The notes below the pieces were generated by a model. That model saw only the letters and a list, made by a program, of their open reading frames with translations, did not search any database and was not told the DNA's origin. The position numbers and the translations under genes are program-made. From Utricularia gibba (lineage: Eukaryota; Streptophyta; Magnoliopsida; Lamiales; Lentibulariaceae): a stretch of DNA of 64,000 nt. Below, in pieces: positions 1 to 12,138 of the stretch. Each line of letters opens with the position of its first letter. Position 1 is the first letter of the stretch. The stretch lies in NCBI GenBank assembly GCA_002189035.1, contig NEEC01000012.1, positions 2,604,001-2,668,000 of the forward strand, in the 5' to 3' direction.

Positions 1-2966
1 TTCACAAAATCACACAGAAACGACAAACCCACAACCTTTTTGGGTTCCTTTCCAAGTTCTCTTTCAAAGATTGAAACTTTTGAGGGTAAATGTCTAGAAA
101 AGTTGGTGAAAAGATTGTGCACTTTTCAAGAATCCATGAAAAGAAGAGTAACCCATTCCACGCTTTTGATGTGCTGTTGTTTATCCAAAAAAATGCAGAA
201 GAAGATGCTGGGTTTCTTCTCACGATGCATAGCGCCGCCCTGCAATGCGTGAAATGAAGCTTGGGGCGCTTCAGGGAACACAAGTAGTCAGCGTTGAAGC
301 CAAGAAGCCATGGGTCGATCAGCATAATCAGTATCTATGAAACCCTTCAAGATTTTCCCCGAGTTGTAGATATTGATTCTGCTGAACTCCGCGAATTTAG
401 TTGAACGCACGCACAGATCAAAGAACTGCAATTCTGTAGGCAAACATTTACCAGAAACAATGGCGACGCTCCATTTATCCGGTCTGCTGGAGAACCGCCC
501 GGTTTTGTTTCCGTTTACCCGGTCTAAGGCTTTTGAACATGCACGGGTTGAGCCTTGATGGGCTGGGCGTAAAGCGGCCGGATGGGCTTGGCCACGGGCT
601 GACCCGAAACCCGCACCCCAACCGGATGACCGGCGGGTTGACCGTTGGTTATGATTTTGAATGAATGATTTTAATGTTTATCAATTGATAACAAGATCTG
701 CAAATCATCCTTCTTTCTTCACCTTGCAAGCAATTTGCCCCAAATCTGATTCATTTGTTGACGTTGCTGATTTGCCCCCATCTTGATCCCTGACGTTGAT
801 AGCTTCACGTTGATGTTTCTGAATACGGTGTAAAATGGAGTCCTCTTGCGGTGTTGTAACGGAGAGAAGTGAAGGTGTTGGGGATTATCGATGTGGGGTG
901 ATTCTGAGAAAAAGTTCATGTTTTTTCTGTAGATGATAGTCTTGTTGATAGGAGCCGTTATCTGTTCAAGATCAAAGACAGGAGAGTGCATGTTCTTGAT
1001 GTTTTTGATGGAATGGATGGGGAGGCTGGCAGCGCATGATGTGGAATTAGCTGCACAAATTCATGAAAATAATTTAAGCTAGGTATGTTATCTGTGCAGG
1101 CCAGTCCTCAGATCATGGTGCTACTAGATCAAATGCTCCCATTTGTCTTGAAAGTTGCAGGTGTAATGGTACTTGACCTCCCAAAACTCCATTGTCGCTC
1201 CAGTTTCTGTGGGCACTAATTTTCCGCCTGAGAGCACAAACTTCGTGACAGACCAGTGCTGGGTATTCATTCAGATAATGTCCCTCTGTAGCTCTATTTT
1301 GGCTGACATTGCATGCTTTGGGTCCCTCCGTTACCTGCAAGCATTCATATATTGTAAGAAGATAGAATAGGGAGTGTTTGCACATTAATTTTTCTGCCAT
1401 TTTGTGCAAGAAAATATAGTCAACAAGCTTTGGCTGTCTTGGATGAGGACGAAAGAGACTTGAAAGTTGCAGAGTTTTGATAATGATCTCTTATTTCCCT
1501 GTCTTCCCAGCTCATGTGCGATTGCCCCAGAAATGAACGAATCCCCTGTTTTTTCCTACGCATATTCCCCACCTATCTTCCCATAAACGACATTTGTTGC
1601 ATCCTGCGGGAAAATTTTCATCCATGTAAAATTTTACTACCTACCGAACGAGTCTGAGCCGAAACTGAATCCAGGAACGGATAAGCTTTTGTAGGGTTTT
1701 TCAGGGTGGCTTCTTTAGACCAAGTTAAGTTTCCAGGTGATGGAAGCTGGGTATATTTGTTAAGATCAGAGATATGCAGATGCTTATACTCAAGAGTTTG
1801 TCTTCAGCGGATTCAATGGTAATAGTTACACTGATCAGTGCGACCAGTGCTTTTTATACGGTAGACAAGGCACAATTTCTGACATCTTACGTTATTGAAA
1901 CACAACCTGTATTTATGTGCATTTTCTTTATACAATAGTCAATGTTTGTCCTTTATTTTATTAACGTCTGAGCATCTTTGTCCCAATACTAATCAAACGG
2001 AGAGTGAGATGACATCTCATCACACTGGAGGTGATGATTTCCAGGTAATCATGATTAGGTGTAGTTAATGACAAGTGATTAGTTCAAATAGTTTTGAAAT
2101 TTGTGAACCAATGACACCATGGTTCTAGAGTAGTTGATTAATGAGCCGTGACAGGCGGGTGCAGCTGCTGTAAGTTGCTAGTAGTAGTTTTATTTCATGT
2201 ATTAAAATCATTTGAATTGAAGAACATAGCACAAACAGTTTCATAACTAGAAAAGGGTAAAAGGTAGTTAGTTTTACTTTTGGTGATGAAGAAGGAGAGA
2301 GTTTAATTAAGAATGATTCAGAGCTGTCAGAAGCAGATGGAAAGGAAGATGAATTCATCGAGCATTAAAGAAAGGTGGGGATGATGAGTGAAGAGAGGGG
2401 TAGGTCTGCATGAATTATAGTGGGCTTTGACTGTTCTGCTGTTCTCTTTCACCCTCTCTTCCATCTTCCATCTTCTTTCCTTGTTTTTGAATCTTATGAT
2501 CATGGGATATTTTGTATAATAGCGAAGCAGAAGAAGCAGAACAGGAGCAGGGGAGTGGAGGAGTAGCGAGGAATCATGATTTTCAGGCTAAATAAAGGGG
2601 AAGTTTGGGATTGCATTTCTTGGCTTAATTGCACTACACCCACCTTCCATTAAATTGAGTACAGAAGCAGCATCATCATCCTCGCTTCTACTCTACACTC
2701 GATCAAGTGTGAGAGAGAGAGATAAAAGGTATGAATGGCTAGTCGTTCTGGCAAGAATTCAAGACATGTCCTTTTCACAGTTTTGGTTTCTGTTGGCCTG
2801 CCTGTTTTAGAGTCACTAAGAGGTGCTTCTGGTCAGTGTGACCACTAATGAATTCAGTTCCACCGGGAAGCAGAAGCAATTCAAGGACCAAACCAAAGCC
2901 AAGCTGATACCTAAGCTACTTGTGTTTTTGCTTCACGACTTCCATCTTCTGTTGGCACTGAATGAA
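1..2966. other. unresolved 5' flank, no supported gene
   Basis: I see no coding region with recognisable similarity or a believable exon chain here. Open frames exist on both strands, including one on the minus strand running off the left edge (2-325), but none has a familiar motif. The stretch from about 2690 to 2966, with a GA-rich run near 2710, probably contains the promoter and 5' leader of the neprosin gene that starts at 2967. Confidence 0.5.
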
Positions 2967-5497
2967 ATGGCAAAGAAGATATCACCATTTCTGCTCTTTC
3001 TGGTGGTTTTCTTCCAGACCCCAGAACCAGTTTTCAGCTCTTTGAACTACACAAGACACAAACAAGTCACCAGTTTGAGGTTGGCTAGAATCCAGAGACA
3101 CTTGAGCAAGATAAACAAGCCACCAGCTTTTACAATTCAGGTAACTAATCTTACATCTATCTCCAGTTTCTCTCTCTCCGTGTTAACTCCGTTGTGATTT
3201 GGAGTGTTGAGCAGAGCCCAGATGGAGATATCATTGATTGTGTTCATAAACGAAGGCAGCCAGCTTTAGATCATCCCTTTCTAAAGAACCACAAGATTCA
3301 GGTAAACCAACCTGCTTCAATTTCGAAGAAAAAAAGGTGTTTGCTTTTTTATTGTTTTCAGCGAAGATTACAAGCTACCTTGAAGATAAAAATTGGAGAA
3401 TCAGTCTCTGTTCTCCAGGTCATTAATTGCTCACTTGGATGTGCAGAAAATTCCACCGCAGATGCCGAAAGGAATGAAAAGGGCCCAAGCGGAATCTATC
3501 GTGGACGGCGGTGGTTCAAGTATCAACGGTCGAAAAGGCGCCTGGCAAATGTGGCATCACGCCGGCTATCGCTGCCCCAACGGCACTGTTCCCATACGAC
3601 GAAGCTCCGTCAGCGATGTGCTGAGGGCCAAGTCGCTTTACGAGTATGGGAAAAAACAATCCCGACACGCCGCCGCCATCAACCGCCGCGTCGATGCCCC
3701 TGACATCGTCGGCGGCAACGGCCACGAGGTTAATCTAATTTCTGTAACATATAGACGGTAGTTCGATTTAAATTTTTTATTTGAAATATATATTTTTTCA
3801 AAAAAAAAAGCCAAATTCAGAATTGTGAACCCTAAATTTCGCGAATTGGGGATTATTGCAGCACGCGATAGCGTACACGGCGGCGTCTGGGGAGGTCTAC
3901 GGCGCGAAGGCAACGATTAACGTATGGGATCCATCCATAGAAGCGTTGAACGAGTTCAGTTTGTCGCAGATTTGGGTGCTCTCCGGCTCCTTCGACGGTG
4001 CCGATCTCAACAGCATCGAAGCCGGCTGGCAGGTACACTCCCAGTTTATTTCTCACATTGAGCAATCAATTTAAAGGATACATATCGGATGAAATGTGAA
4101 GCTTTGATGCTTGCATTAGTCAGGTTAGTCCGGAGCTGTATGGTGACTCCAGGCCTCGTCTCTTCACCTACTGGACGGTCAGTTTTTCTCCATGCTTTAT
4201 TGTAGATGAGCGAAGCGTGTAGATTCAAAGTCACTTAGTTTAGCAATCTCAAAATCACTGATTTGTCTTTTTTACATGAATATGAGAAGAAACGGTTGGT
4301 AGGTCTGGTCACCTTACGGGGTAATTGGGTTAACTGCCATTAGTTCCTTAAATCGATACCAGTCGGAAACTCTTTTTGATCACCGCTCCAGATGGTTTTT
4401 AATTTTGATCACGTGAAGTTTACTATTACACATTTTTCCTGCGTAGAGACGGGCGCATGGCCTCGATGGTAAGAATCCAGTGGAATGGGGGTGAAAGTTG
4501 AGTGTACTAGGTTCATTTCATCATGATAAGATATCCATTTAGATAAGGTTTCTGGTTGTTCATAGGGGGTGTATGACTGGTTCATATGGGAAAGAATAAA
4601 TAACTCCCATACACTGTCACAGCTTGTTTGTACACTTCAGTTTTTCATGATTATCTTCTGCAGGAAAGAAATTTTAAAATGCATTAATTTCCTGCCATGT
4701 CCATGATTGCGCCGTGCATTTGGTTAGGAGGCATCATTAACTCTCTCAAGAATTATTTTGGAGACAGAGTGTCGGATACGTGGATAGGAATATGATTAGG
4801 AGAATAGATAGTGTATAATGTTAATTGTTTCTGTTACTCTTTGGTTTGATGTGGGCTTCTGCAGAGTACATGTTATTCATCTTTTATCTCTTATACAGAG
4901 CGATGCATACCAAGCTACCGGCTGCTACAATCTTCTATGTTCCGGATTTGTACAGACCAATAGTCGAATAGCTATCGGAGCTGCAATATCTCCGATCTCG
5001 ACCTTGGAAGGTAACCAGTACGATATCACCATTCTCATTTGGAAGGTAATCTTTTGCTGCTTCACCGGATCCCCAAACTCACTCACCTATGGTTGATATA
5101 AACTCTAGCCATATTCCAGGATCCAAAGTTAGGAAATTGGTGGATGGGATTCGGCGACAACACCCTTGTCGGATACTGGCCTACTGAGCTCTTCACCCAT
5201 CTCTCCAACCGAGCCACGATGGTCGAATGGGGCGGCGAGGTCGTCAATTCCCTTCCGTATGGGAACCACACGGCGACACAGATGGGCTCCGGTCAGTATG
5301 CAGATCAGGGATTCGGTAAAGCCAGCTACTTCAGGAACCTAGAAGTGGTGGATGCTGACAACACGTTGACATCCGTGCAAGGGGTGTCCACTTTGGCCGA
5401 GAACAACAACTGCTACAACATCAAGAGCTCCCACAACGCTGAATGGGGCACCCATTTTTACTACGGTGGTCCTGGGAGAAGCGCTACATGTCCTTGA
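2967..5497 (+). CDS. neprosin-family secreted protease (DUF239, carboxyl-terminal peptidase)
   Basis: Seven exons: 2967-3140, 3215-3301, 3447-3728, 3862-4032, 4124-4177, 4899-5045, 5120-5497. All junctions are GT-AG, all introns are phase 0, and the join encodes 430 residues, normal for the family. The start was chosen because it opens a signal peptide ([16 protein letters not shown]); the open frame upstream of it has no such signal. The neprosin activation peptide follows (GDIIDCV, about residues 60-90), then the neprosin domain from about residue 170. Both family catalytic glutamates are visible: [10 protein letters not shown], spanning the exon 4-5 junction, and VEWGGEV in exon 7. Neprosins are glutamic endopeptidases that cut after proline. 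Plants carry many paralogues, mostly of unknown substrate. The product is likely secreted or cell-wall located. No defect seen. Confidence 0.93.
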
Positions 5498-6676
5498 CAA
5501 GCCCCGGAAGACTCCATCACATGGTACAATATTCTTTCTTTAACGAGAAGATGTTTTAGTTCAGTGTGGGGAATTGGCGTTGCCTGTTTCCCTCAGGCTT
5601 TTTGTGAATCACCACCAATCCTGAAAAGGAAATAGCAAGATACTTTTTCTTATAAATGTAACGTCATTTATGCCATAGCTATATGCACATATTGGCCCAA
5701 AGTTGGAATCTTTTGCATCTATGAATCAGAAAGACGAAATCTTGAAGGGTTGTAATAATAACAATAGAAAGAAGTGAACAATTTTGAGAGGGTTTGGCCA
5801 TCACTTAATTCCCACACCTAGCATCTCCATGGTTGACTCTTACCATCATTTGAAGGTTAATGATTCAGGATTCATGGATCGATCAAGGCACGAGTTCGAA
5901 AGAATCCACGATACGAAGAGATTAAGTCAACTTGAGAGGAGACTATTGCACAGCTTAGTTATGTTTTCAACTGACGACAAGTACAGAATGCATTGAAATT
6001 TCAGGATACTTCCTGCCTGAAAAGCCAACCGAGAGGAAGTGTGTGGACAGAAAGGGTGCCAGCGCAGTGGGTTGAGTACCTGCCAAGTGTAGTTTATTGG
6101 ACAGATGACGATGGCTTTGTTAGGAATCAAGTGGGACTTCTGTGGGAACTCAATAGATTCAACCCTCGTTGTCGTCTTGCGGAGAGATCCCATGCATATT
6201 CACTCCTGACTCGACCGTCATTGCTGCAGAGTCATCTCCATCTCTGAATGCTTCAAGTGCCGGCGGGGGGTCACCAAGCTTTTGTTTCATTCATCTTGTG
6301 GAAAGCAATTCTGGTCTCTGGTTATTTGAGTGAGAGAATGATGAATGGGAATGCAAACAGTAAAAAAAATTCTAACTTTACTTTCCCTAAATAGAGTTCT
6401 TTTTTTGGACAGTTCGTATGCACCAGTTGATTGTTGCTAGAGGGGGCCTAGGGTCAATTCAGCAATATACAGCTAAGTTTCTGTTGAAGACATTTTTGTG
6501 AATTATTAATTACCAACCCCCGTTTTGTCATTAAATTTTTTAACTGCGGGTGAAAAAAAAGTCAATCTTGATGATATGGTAGCCACTTGTTACATAGAAA
6601 AAAGGAACCAGGCCAGAGGCTTTCTATAAATCTATGCTCCTGGGGAATCTTCTTCTCTTCATCCTGAACCAGGAGA
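5498..6676. other. intergenic spacer between neprosin and AMT1 genes
   Basis: Contains the neprosin 3'UTR and the AMT1 promoter and leader. Short open frames at 5784-6247 on both strands resemble no family I know. No repeat or RNA gene seen. Confidence 0.5.
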
Positions 6677-8264
6677 ATGGCGGATTCTATAGGATGCCAA
6701 GGCATAAACCTTGTCCCGTTGCTTGGCTCCGGCGTCAACGCCACGGCTGCAGCGAGCTTCATTTGCAGCCAATTTGAAACCGTGTCTTCTTTGCTGACAC
6801 AAGCTCAATTTGCTGTCAACAACACCTACCTCCTGTTCTCGACTTATCTGGTTTTTGCCATGCAAATTGGATTTGCAATGCTCTGTGCTGGCTCTGTTCG
6901 TGCCAAGAACACCATGAACATCATGCTCACGAATGTCCTGGATGCTGCAGCCGGAGGCCTGAGCTACTATTTGTTTGGATTTGCTTTTGCTTTTGGTGAT
7001 CCTTCCAATGGATTCATCGGGAAGCATTTCTTTGCGCTTGACAGTTTCCCAAATCCCAAAGCAGATTTCAGCTTCTATTTGTTCCAGTGGTCTTTCGCGA
7101 TAGCTGCGGCAGGTAAACACACCATAATAAGCACCGGCTGAAGTAGAAACACATGTGACTAATCGAAAGAAACCATCTTTGTGCTGTTGTGATCAGGTAT
7201 TACAAGTGGCTCGATTGCAGAAAGAACCCAATTTGTGGCTTACCTGATATACTCTTCCTTCTTGACTGGCTTTGTGTACCCAATTGCTTCCCACTGGATA
7301 TGGTCCAGCAACGGCTGGGCCTCTGCAACAAGGTCCCGGGGCTCTCCTCTTTGGGTCCGGGGTCATCGATTTTGCAGGTTCAGGTGTGGTTCATATGACA
7401 GGTGGCCTGGCTGGCCTCTGGGCAGCTCTGATAGAAGGGCCAAGGATTGGGCGGTTCGACAGGGCCGGTCGATCGGTAGCATTACGCGGCCACAGCGCCT
7501 CCCTGGTGGTCCTCGGTAGCTTTATCTTATGGTTCGGCTGGTACGGCTTCAACCCTGGTTCATTCCTTACCATCACGCCCCCTTATGGAACCAGGGGCCC
7601 CTACTACGGACAGTGGAGTGCCGTCGGAAGGACCGCCGTGACGACAACTCTCTCCGGAAGCACTGCTGCTTTGACAACACTCTTCGGAAAGAGGCTTCTG
7701 GTAGGCCACTGGAATGTAATAGATGTCTGTAATGGCTTGTTGGGAGGATTTGCTGCCATAACATCAGGGTGCGCCGTCGTGGAGCCATGGGCTGCAATCA
7801 TATGCGGGTTTGTATCAGCCTGGGTGCTCATCGGCCTCAACATACTGGCCGAGAAGTTCAAGTACGATGATCCACTGGAAGCTGCCCAGTTGCACGGCGG
7901 TTGTGGTTCATGGGGAGTGCTGTTCACCGGCCTATTTGCAAGCAAGGACTTTGTCAATGAGGTGTATCCTGGACATCCAGACCGCCCATATGGGCTCTTC
8001 ATGGGAGGCGGTGGGAAGCTTTTGGCTGCTCAAATAATAGAGATTCTTGTCATCTTCGGATGGGTTGCAGTCACCATGATTCCCCTCTTCTTCACTCTCA
8101 ACAAGCTGAACCTTCTCCGGATTTCGACAGAGGATGAGTTGGCCGGAATGGATATAACCAGACATGGAGGAATGGCATATGTTTACCATGACCAAGAAGA
8201 CGAGAATCTGCCAACACATTTCAAGATGAAGAGGATTGAGCCATCCAATTCTCCCCTCACATGA
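6677..8264 (+). CDS. AMT1: AMT1-type ammonium transporter, with a +1 frameshift
   Basis: Two exons, 6677-7112 and 7197-8264, with the intron splitting a Gly codon. Plasma-membrane ammonium uptake channel of the Amt/Mep/Rh family with 11 expected membrane spans. Family signatures: [49 protein letters not shown] and GLFMGGGGK. The cytoplasmic tail has [11 protein letters not shown], whose Thr corresponds to the phospho-regulated Thr of plant AMT1 proteins. The reading frame breaks at the CCCGGGG run at 7335-7341: the frame coding GWASATRS must skip one base to continue into [12 protein letters not shown]. With that base ignored the protein would be 500 residues, exactly the usual AMT1 size, and similarity is strong on both sides. 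As written, translation ends early. Many AMT1 genes have no intron, so the single intron is a minor oddity. Confidence 0.93.
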
Positions 8265-9495
8265 CCTTAACCACTTGGAAACGTTCACCAGGATGGAGTT
8301 TGATGTACCAGAAGTAGATGACAGATAGTTTTAGAGATGTGGTCCTGAATAGACAATAAGGCAAGTAACTAGCTTTGCTGCTTAACATTGCATTTTGACT
8401 TCCCATTGTCAAGATGGTAATCTTCTAGGAGGAAATGCAAAAATCTTTGTATCCTTCACTAGGCGAAATATAGCAAGCAGTATGGCCGATCATCTCCACT
8501 TTACTGAAATTTACTTAACGCTTCAGGTTGTGTATTCTGAGAATACCTAGCTCCATAATCTGAGATGGGTCACTGACATCTCTACATTAATCTCATCTTC
8601 TAAACATCTAATTTTTCAACCAGTTCCAGGAATACCTCGAGAAGCTTGCTAGTGTTTCCGTGACTAGAGAAAGCAATGACTGCAATGGGAAAAGCTAAGG
8701 AGATTATCATGGCATTTGGTTTTCTTCCTAACCAGAATGAGATGATGACTGCCGGAATCACGCACCTCATTCCCGAATGCTTGAACAGCTTATAGAGAAA
8801 ATACAATTATCAACGAATCAGACAAATATTTGCTCCACAAAATTCTCTCAAGCAGATGTAAAATGCACAAAATAAAATGAGACCACATGTAAACCTGTAA
8901 AACACTCATACTCCATCGCTCATGAAACATCTACCCAGAATCTTCATTGTCTGCTATGCAATCTACTGATCCAGGAAGGTCAAAACTTTAGAAATGATGG
9001 GTTAACAAGATTAATGCAGCATCAATATCACGTCATGCCCAGAAATCAATTCAGGCATATGGATGAAATATGCGTAAATGACCTACGTTGAAATATGACT
9101 CCTATTGAAGCGATCGTCTCGTGTCCAACTCGAACTGCCTCTCCAACCAGGCGGAAGACGCCACAACCGACAAGAATTTGTGGTTGTGGGATGAGGAAAA
9201 ACCGAAAATTGAATAATCGATCTTCCTAGAACTAGGGTTGCGTTGGCTTCCATTGGAACACAAGTTGTATATGTAGCATCATATCATCCATGGAGTACGA
9301 AGTGAAGACCGAAGTCCGCCGTGACATACTGGTTCGCCGGGAGCTATGGAAGAGGTGGGCTCAGCCTCCACAGCCCGTGGCCCATACACAAGGTGAGCCT
9401 ATTCTTCGCCTCTGGTTGAGGCCCGAATCCGCCGGACCCTTAAACATACCGGGTCTCCACTGGACGACCCCTGTGTGATCACATTTGCGTTGGGA

Positions 9496-9642
9496 ATGGA
9501 GCCTGGAGCCGAAGAGGACAATGAGGTGGAGGCTGAAGAGGACGCTTGGGCGACAGAGAATGAGCCTTGGGAGGATTTCCAATCTCTCGATGATAGCGAG
9601 GTGGAAGCAGAAGAAGAAGAGCATCCCGAGGATTTTCAGTAG
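9496..9642 (+). CDS. doubtful acidic micro-ORF (48 aa)
   Basis: An ATG-started frame of 48 codons with extreme acidity (repeated Glu with WATENEPWEDF in the middle), ending in a stop at 9640-9642. The frame is open upstream to the stop at 9394-9396. I do not recognise a family. It lies about 670 bases upstream of the IQD start and could be a uORF in its leader, a short exon, or chance. Confidence 0.18.
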   Translation: MEPGAEEDNEVEAEEDAWATENEPWEDFQSLDDSEVEAEEEEHPEDFQ

Positions 9643-9758
9643 ATTCTTTGTATTTCTACTTTCTTTAATGAAAGAAGACGTCAAACTGACCTCCATCGGA
9701 AAATTTGAAGATGTACTTGATAGAAAGTGGGCCTGACCTTGCCAGACAGTTTTCACGA

Positions 9759-9806
9759 TATTGCCAACCACTTCTCCTTGTCTATTGCCAACCACTTCTC
9801 CTTGTC
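9759..9806 (+). repeat. 24-bp perfect tandem duplication
   Basis: The unit TATTGCCAACCACTTCTCCT plus TGTC occurs twice back to back with no mismatch. Recent slippage or duplication; no function evident. Confidence 0.9.
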
Positions 9807-10310
9807 TGTTACCGCTGTTCTACTCCATTGATGGGGAATCATTTTCTTCAGAAAGAAAATCACCAACTATTCTGGTATGGGTTTTGCATGATCAGGAACT
9901 TTGAGGGTGTTTTGCACAGTTGTAGAATTTTTTTTTGTTTGTTTGGCAAATGCGGGACGTGAACTGTTGTTGTCTACATTAATGCTCCTCATTTACGTCA
10001 CTGCATTGCTTCGGTGGAGCTTTGGATCGTGCTTCTTTTTGAGTTTTAATTGATGGTGTCGTGGGTGCGTCCTCTTGAGATTTGAGAATGAGGTCTTGGC
10101 AAGATTACTTTATGTTTACTTCCTTCACCAATACGCTCTTCCCGTGAGCTTTTAGGTGAAGTGCGTGGAGCATTGCGGTTGTTGTATTTGGAGAAAAGCT
10201 TGAACTTTTCTGCAACCTTGATGTGTACAGGTATATCTGAACAACATTTTTCGAATTGAATGGTTTCTTTAATGGTCCTTGTAATGTGCTTGATTGTGCG
10301 TGATTCAGAA

Positions 10311-12138
10311 ATGGGGAAAAGAAGGGGTTGGATTAATCAGTTGAGGAGGATCTTCAGTTGCCAAACGGAACGGCAAACTGAAAAAGCAGAAAAGGTAAGA
10401 GCAATGACTGGCTGTGTATGCATTTTTCTCTTTTTTTTTTTTCCCTCCTGGTTACAGACAATTATGCCTTTAGACTAAAAGGAAAACTAGAAAAGGGGCT
10501 GCTGCAAAGCAATGTAATGGCTACACTGAGTCTTCAGAGACAGATGGTGCTCTAGTTTCATTGGAATCTGCAGATGAACAAAGTAGACATGCTTACTCTG
10601 TTGCTATTGCAACCGCTGTAGCTGCTGAGGCCGCTGTTGCTGCTGCAAATGCAGCTGCTGAAATTGTCCGGCTTACAACCAGTGCCCAAGATTTGGGTAA
10701 AACTAAGCAAGAGATGGGTGCAATAAAGATCCAGTCAGTTTTTAGAGGCTACTTGGTAAGAGTTCATACTTTAAAACCGCTCACTTGATCATGAAATTAC
10801 TGCATCATCTGTTCACCTTGTCAAATTGTGGGTCATGAGTATGGATTCTTGAGTTAGCCTATAGAAAAACAAGTGCAAGTAGAAAGAGCTGAGAAAAACT
10901 ACTACTGGTTAAATACCTTAGATAATTTGGTTACAAATGACCATTTTTACGCTGTAACAGATATTCTTCTTTGACACATAACATGGTGTATCCGTTGTTT
11001 GAGCTGTAGGCAAGGAGAGCAGTGAAAGCTTTAAGGGGTCTGGTCAGGCTGAGAAATATGTTGGGAGGGCACTCGGTTCAACACCAGACACTTACCACCT
11101 TAAAACTTGTTGAAACACATTTTCGTGTTCAATATGAGGTCCGGATGAGAAGAGCAAGAATGGCCGAAGTGAATTCAGCTTTGCAGAAACAAATGAGGCA
11201 GAAACAGGAAAAAGAGCTTGACAAGCAAAGATTATCTGTAATTGCAGCTGGATTGAATGCCTTATATTTGTGAATGTCTTGTGTGACCTGTTAGCTTTAC
11301 ATTTCTCATGATAACAGGTTGCAGAGGATTGGAATGTCAGTGTGCAAACAAAGGAGCAGTTTGATGCGAGTCTTCAACATCGCCAAGAAGCTGCTATGAG
11401 AAGGGAGCGGTCATTAGCTTATGCGTACTCACATCAGGTAATGCAGTGTGCATTGACTTCTTAGAACATCGGAAAGTAATGTTTACTGTTGGATTTCGGT
11501 ATCAGCAAACATGGCGGTCTAGGAACTTGGCAGACATGTTGAACCAGACCTTTATGGATCCGAACAACCTGTACTGGGGATGGAGTTGTTTAGAGCGATG
11601 GATGGCTAGACGTGGGTGGGAGATTGGAATGGCATCTGGGAGAGAACTAAACAGTGACTCTGTTTCAGCCAAGACTGCCTCCAATCCTTTTCTATCACTC
11701 AATGGAGACATCAGGATGGATTTTCCGGCAGGCCGGCGGCAAAGTTGGGGTGGCCATAGCAAGCATTCTCCCACAACTCCAGACTCAAAAGTTCCACACA
11801 GATTGGGTGCACCGAGCTCACGACGAACAAGTGGCACAGATGAAGACTCCAGGAGCATTCGCAGTTTCCAATCAGAGCATTATAGAAGACGCAGCATTGC
11901 AAGCTCCTCATTGAAGGATGACGAAAGTCTTGGCAGCACAACTAGTGCAATGAGAGGTTACATGGCGTCAACAGAGTCTGCACGAGCTAAATCCCGGGTG
12001 CCAAGTCCTCTTGGTAGGGAAAAAATTGTTACTACACCTGAAAGGGCATCTCCTGGCTCTGCAAAGAAACGACTTTCTTTCTCTGGAACTTCTCCTGCTC
12101 GCCAGAGGAGGCATCCTGACCTTGCAACCCGTGCTTAG
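10311..12138 (+). CDS. IQ67-domain (IQD) calmodulin-binding scaffold protein
   Basis: Five exons: 10311-10394, 10474-10755, 11010-11237, 11318-11437, 11506-12138, all phase 0, encoding 448 residues. The IQ67 domain begins at about residue 108: the IQ motif AIKIQSVFRGYL is split by an intron exactly before ARRAVKALRGLVRLR, the conserved intron position of the IQD family. An Ala-rich helix (residues about 60-85) and EAAMRRERSLAYAYSHQ follow the family pattern. The C-terminal DUF4005 block is present (MRGYMASTESARAKSR). The N-terminus is basic (MGKRRGWINQLRRIF). IQD proteins bind calmodulin and associate with microtubules, plasma membrane or nucleus, acting in cell shape and growth. The alternative acceptor at 10457/10458 would give an in-frame stop, so 10474 was chosen. 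No defect seen. Confidence 0.94.

Larger units (their letters stand above)
8265..10310. other. AMT1 3' flank and IQD promoter/leader region
   Basis: No confidently coded protein. Holds the AMT1 3'UTR, a doubtful acidic micro-ORF (9496-9642), a 24-bp tandem duplication (9759-9806) and probably the 5' leader of the IQD gene, which begins coding at 10311. Confidence 0.5.

Noticed and set aside
2-325. 107-codon minus-strand frame at the left edge
   Set aside because: No recognisable motif and Cys/Trp/Phe-rich composition atypical of a real domain. It runs off the window, so a gene fragment cannot be excluded, but there is no positive support.
7113-7196. Frameshift in AMT1 explained by a second intron
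   Set aside because: The true intron (7113-7196) has clear GT-AG ends. At 7335-7341 the lost frame spans a single base with no donor-acceptor pair and no missing residues, so splicing cannot explain it.
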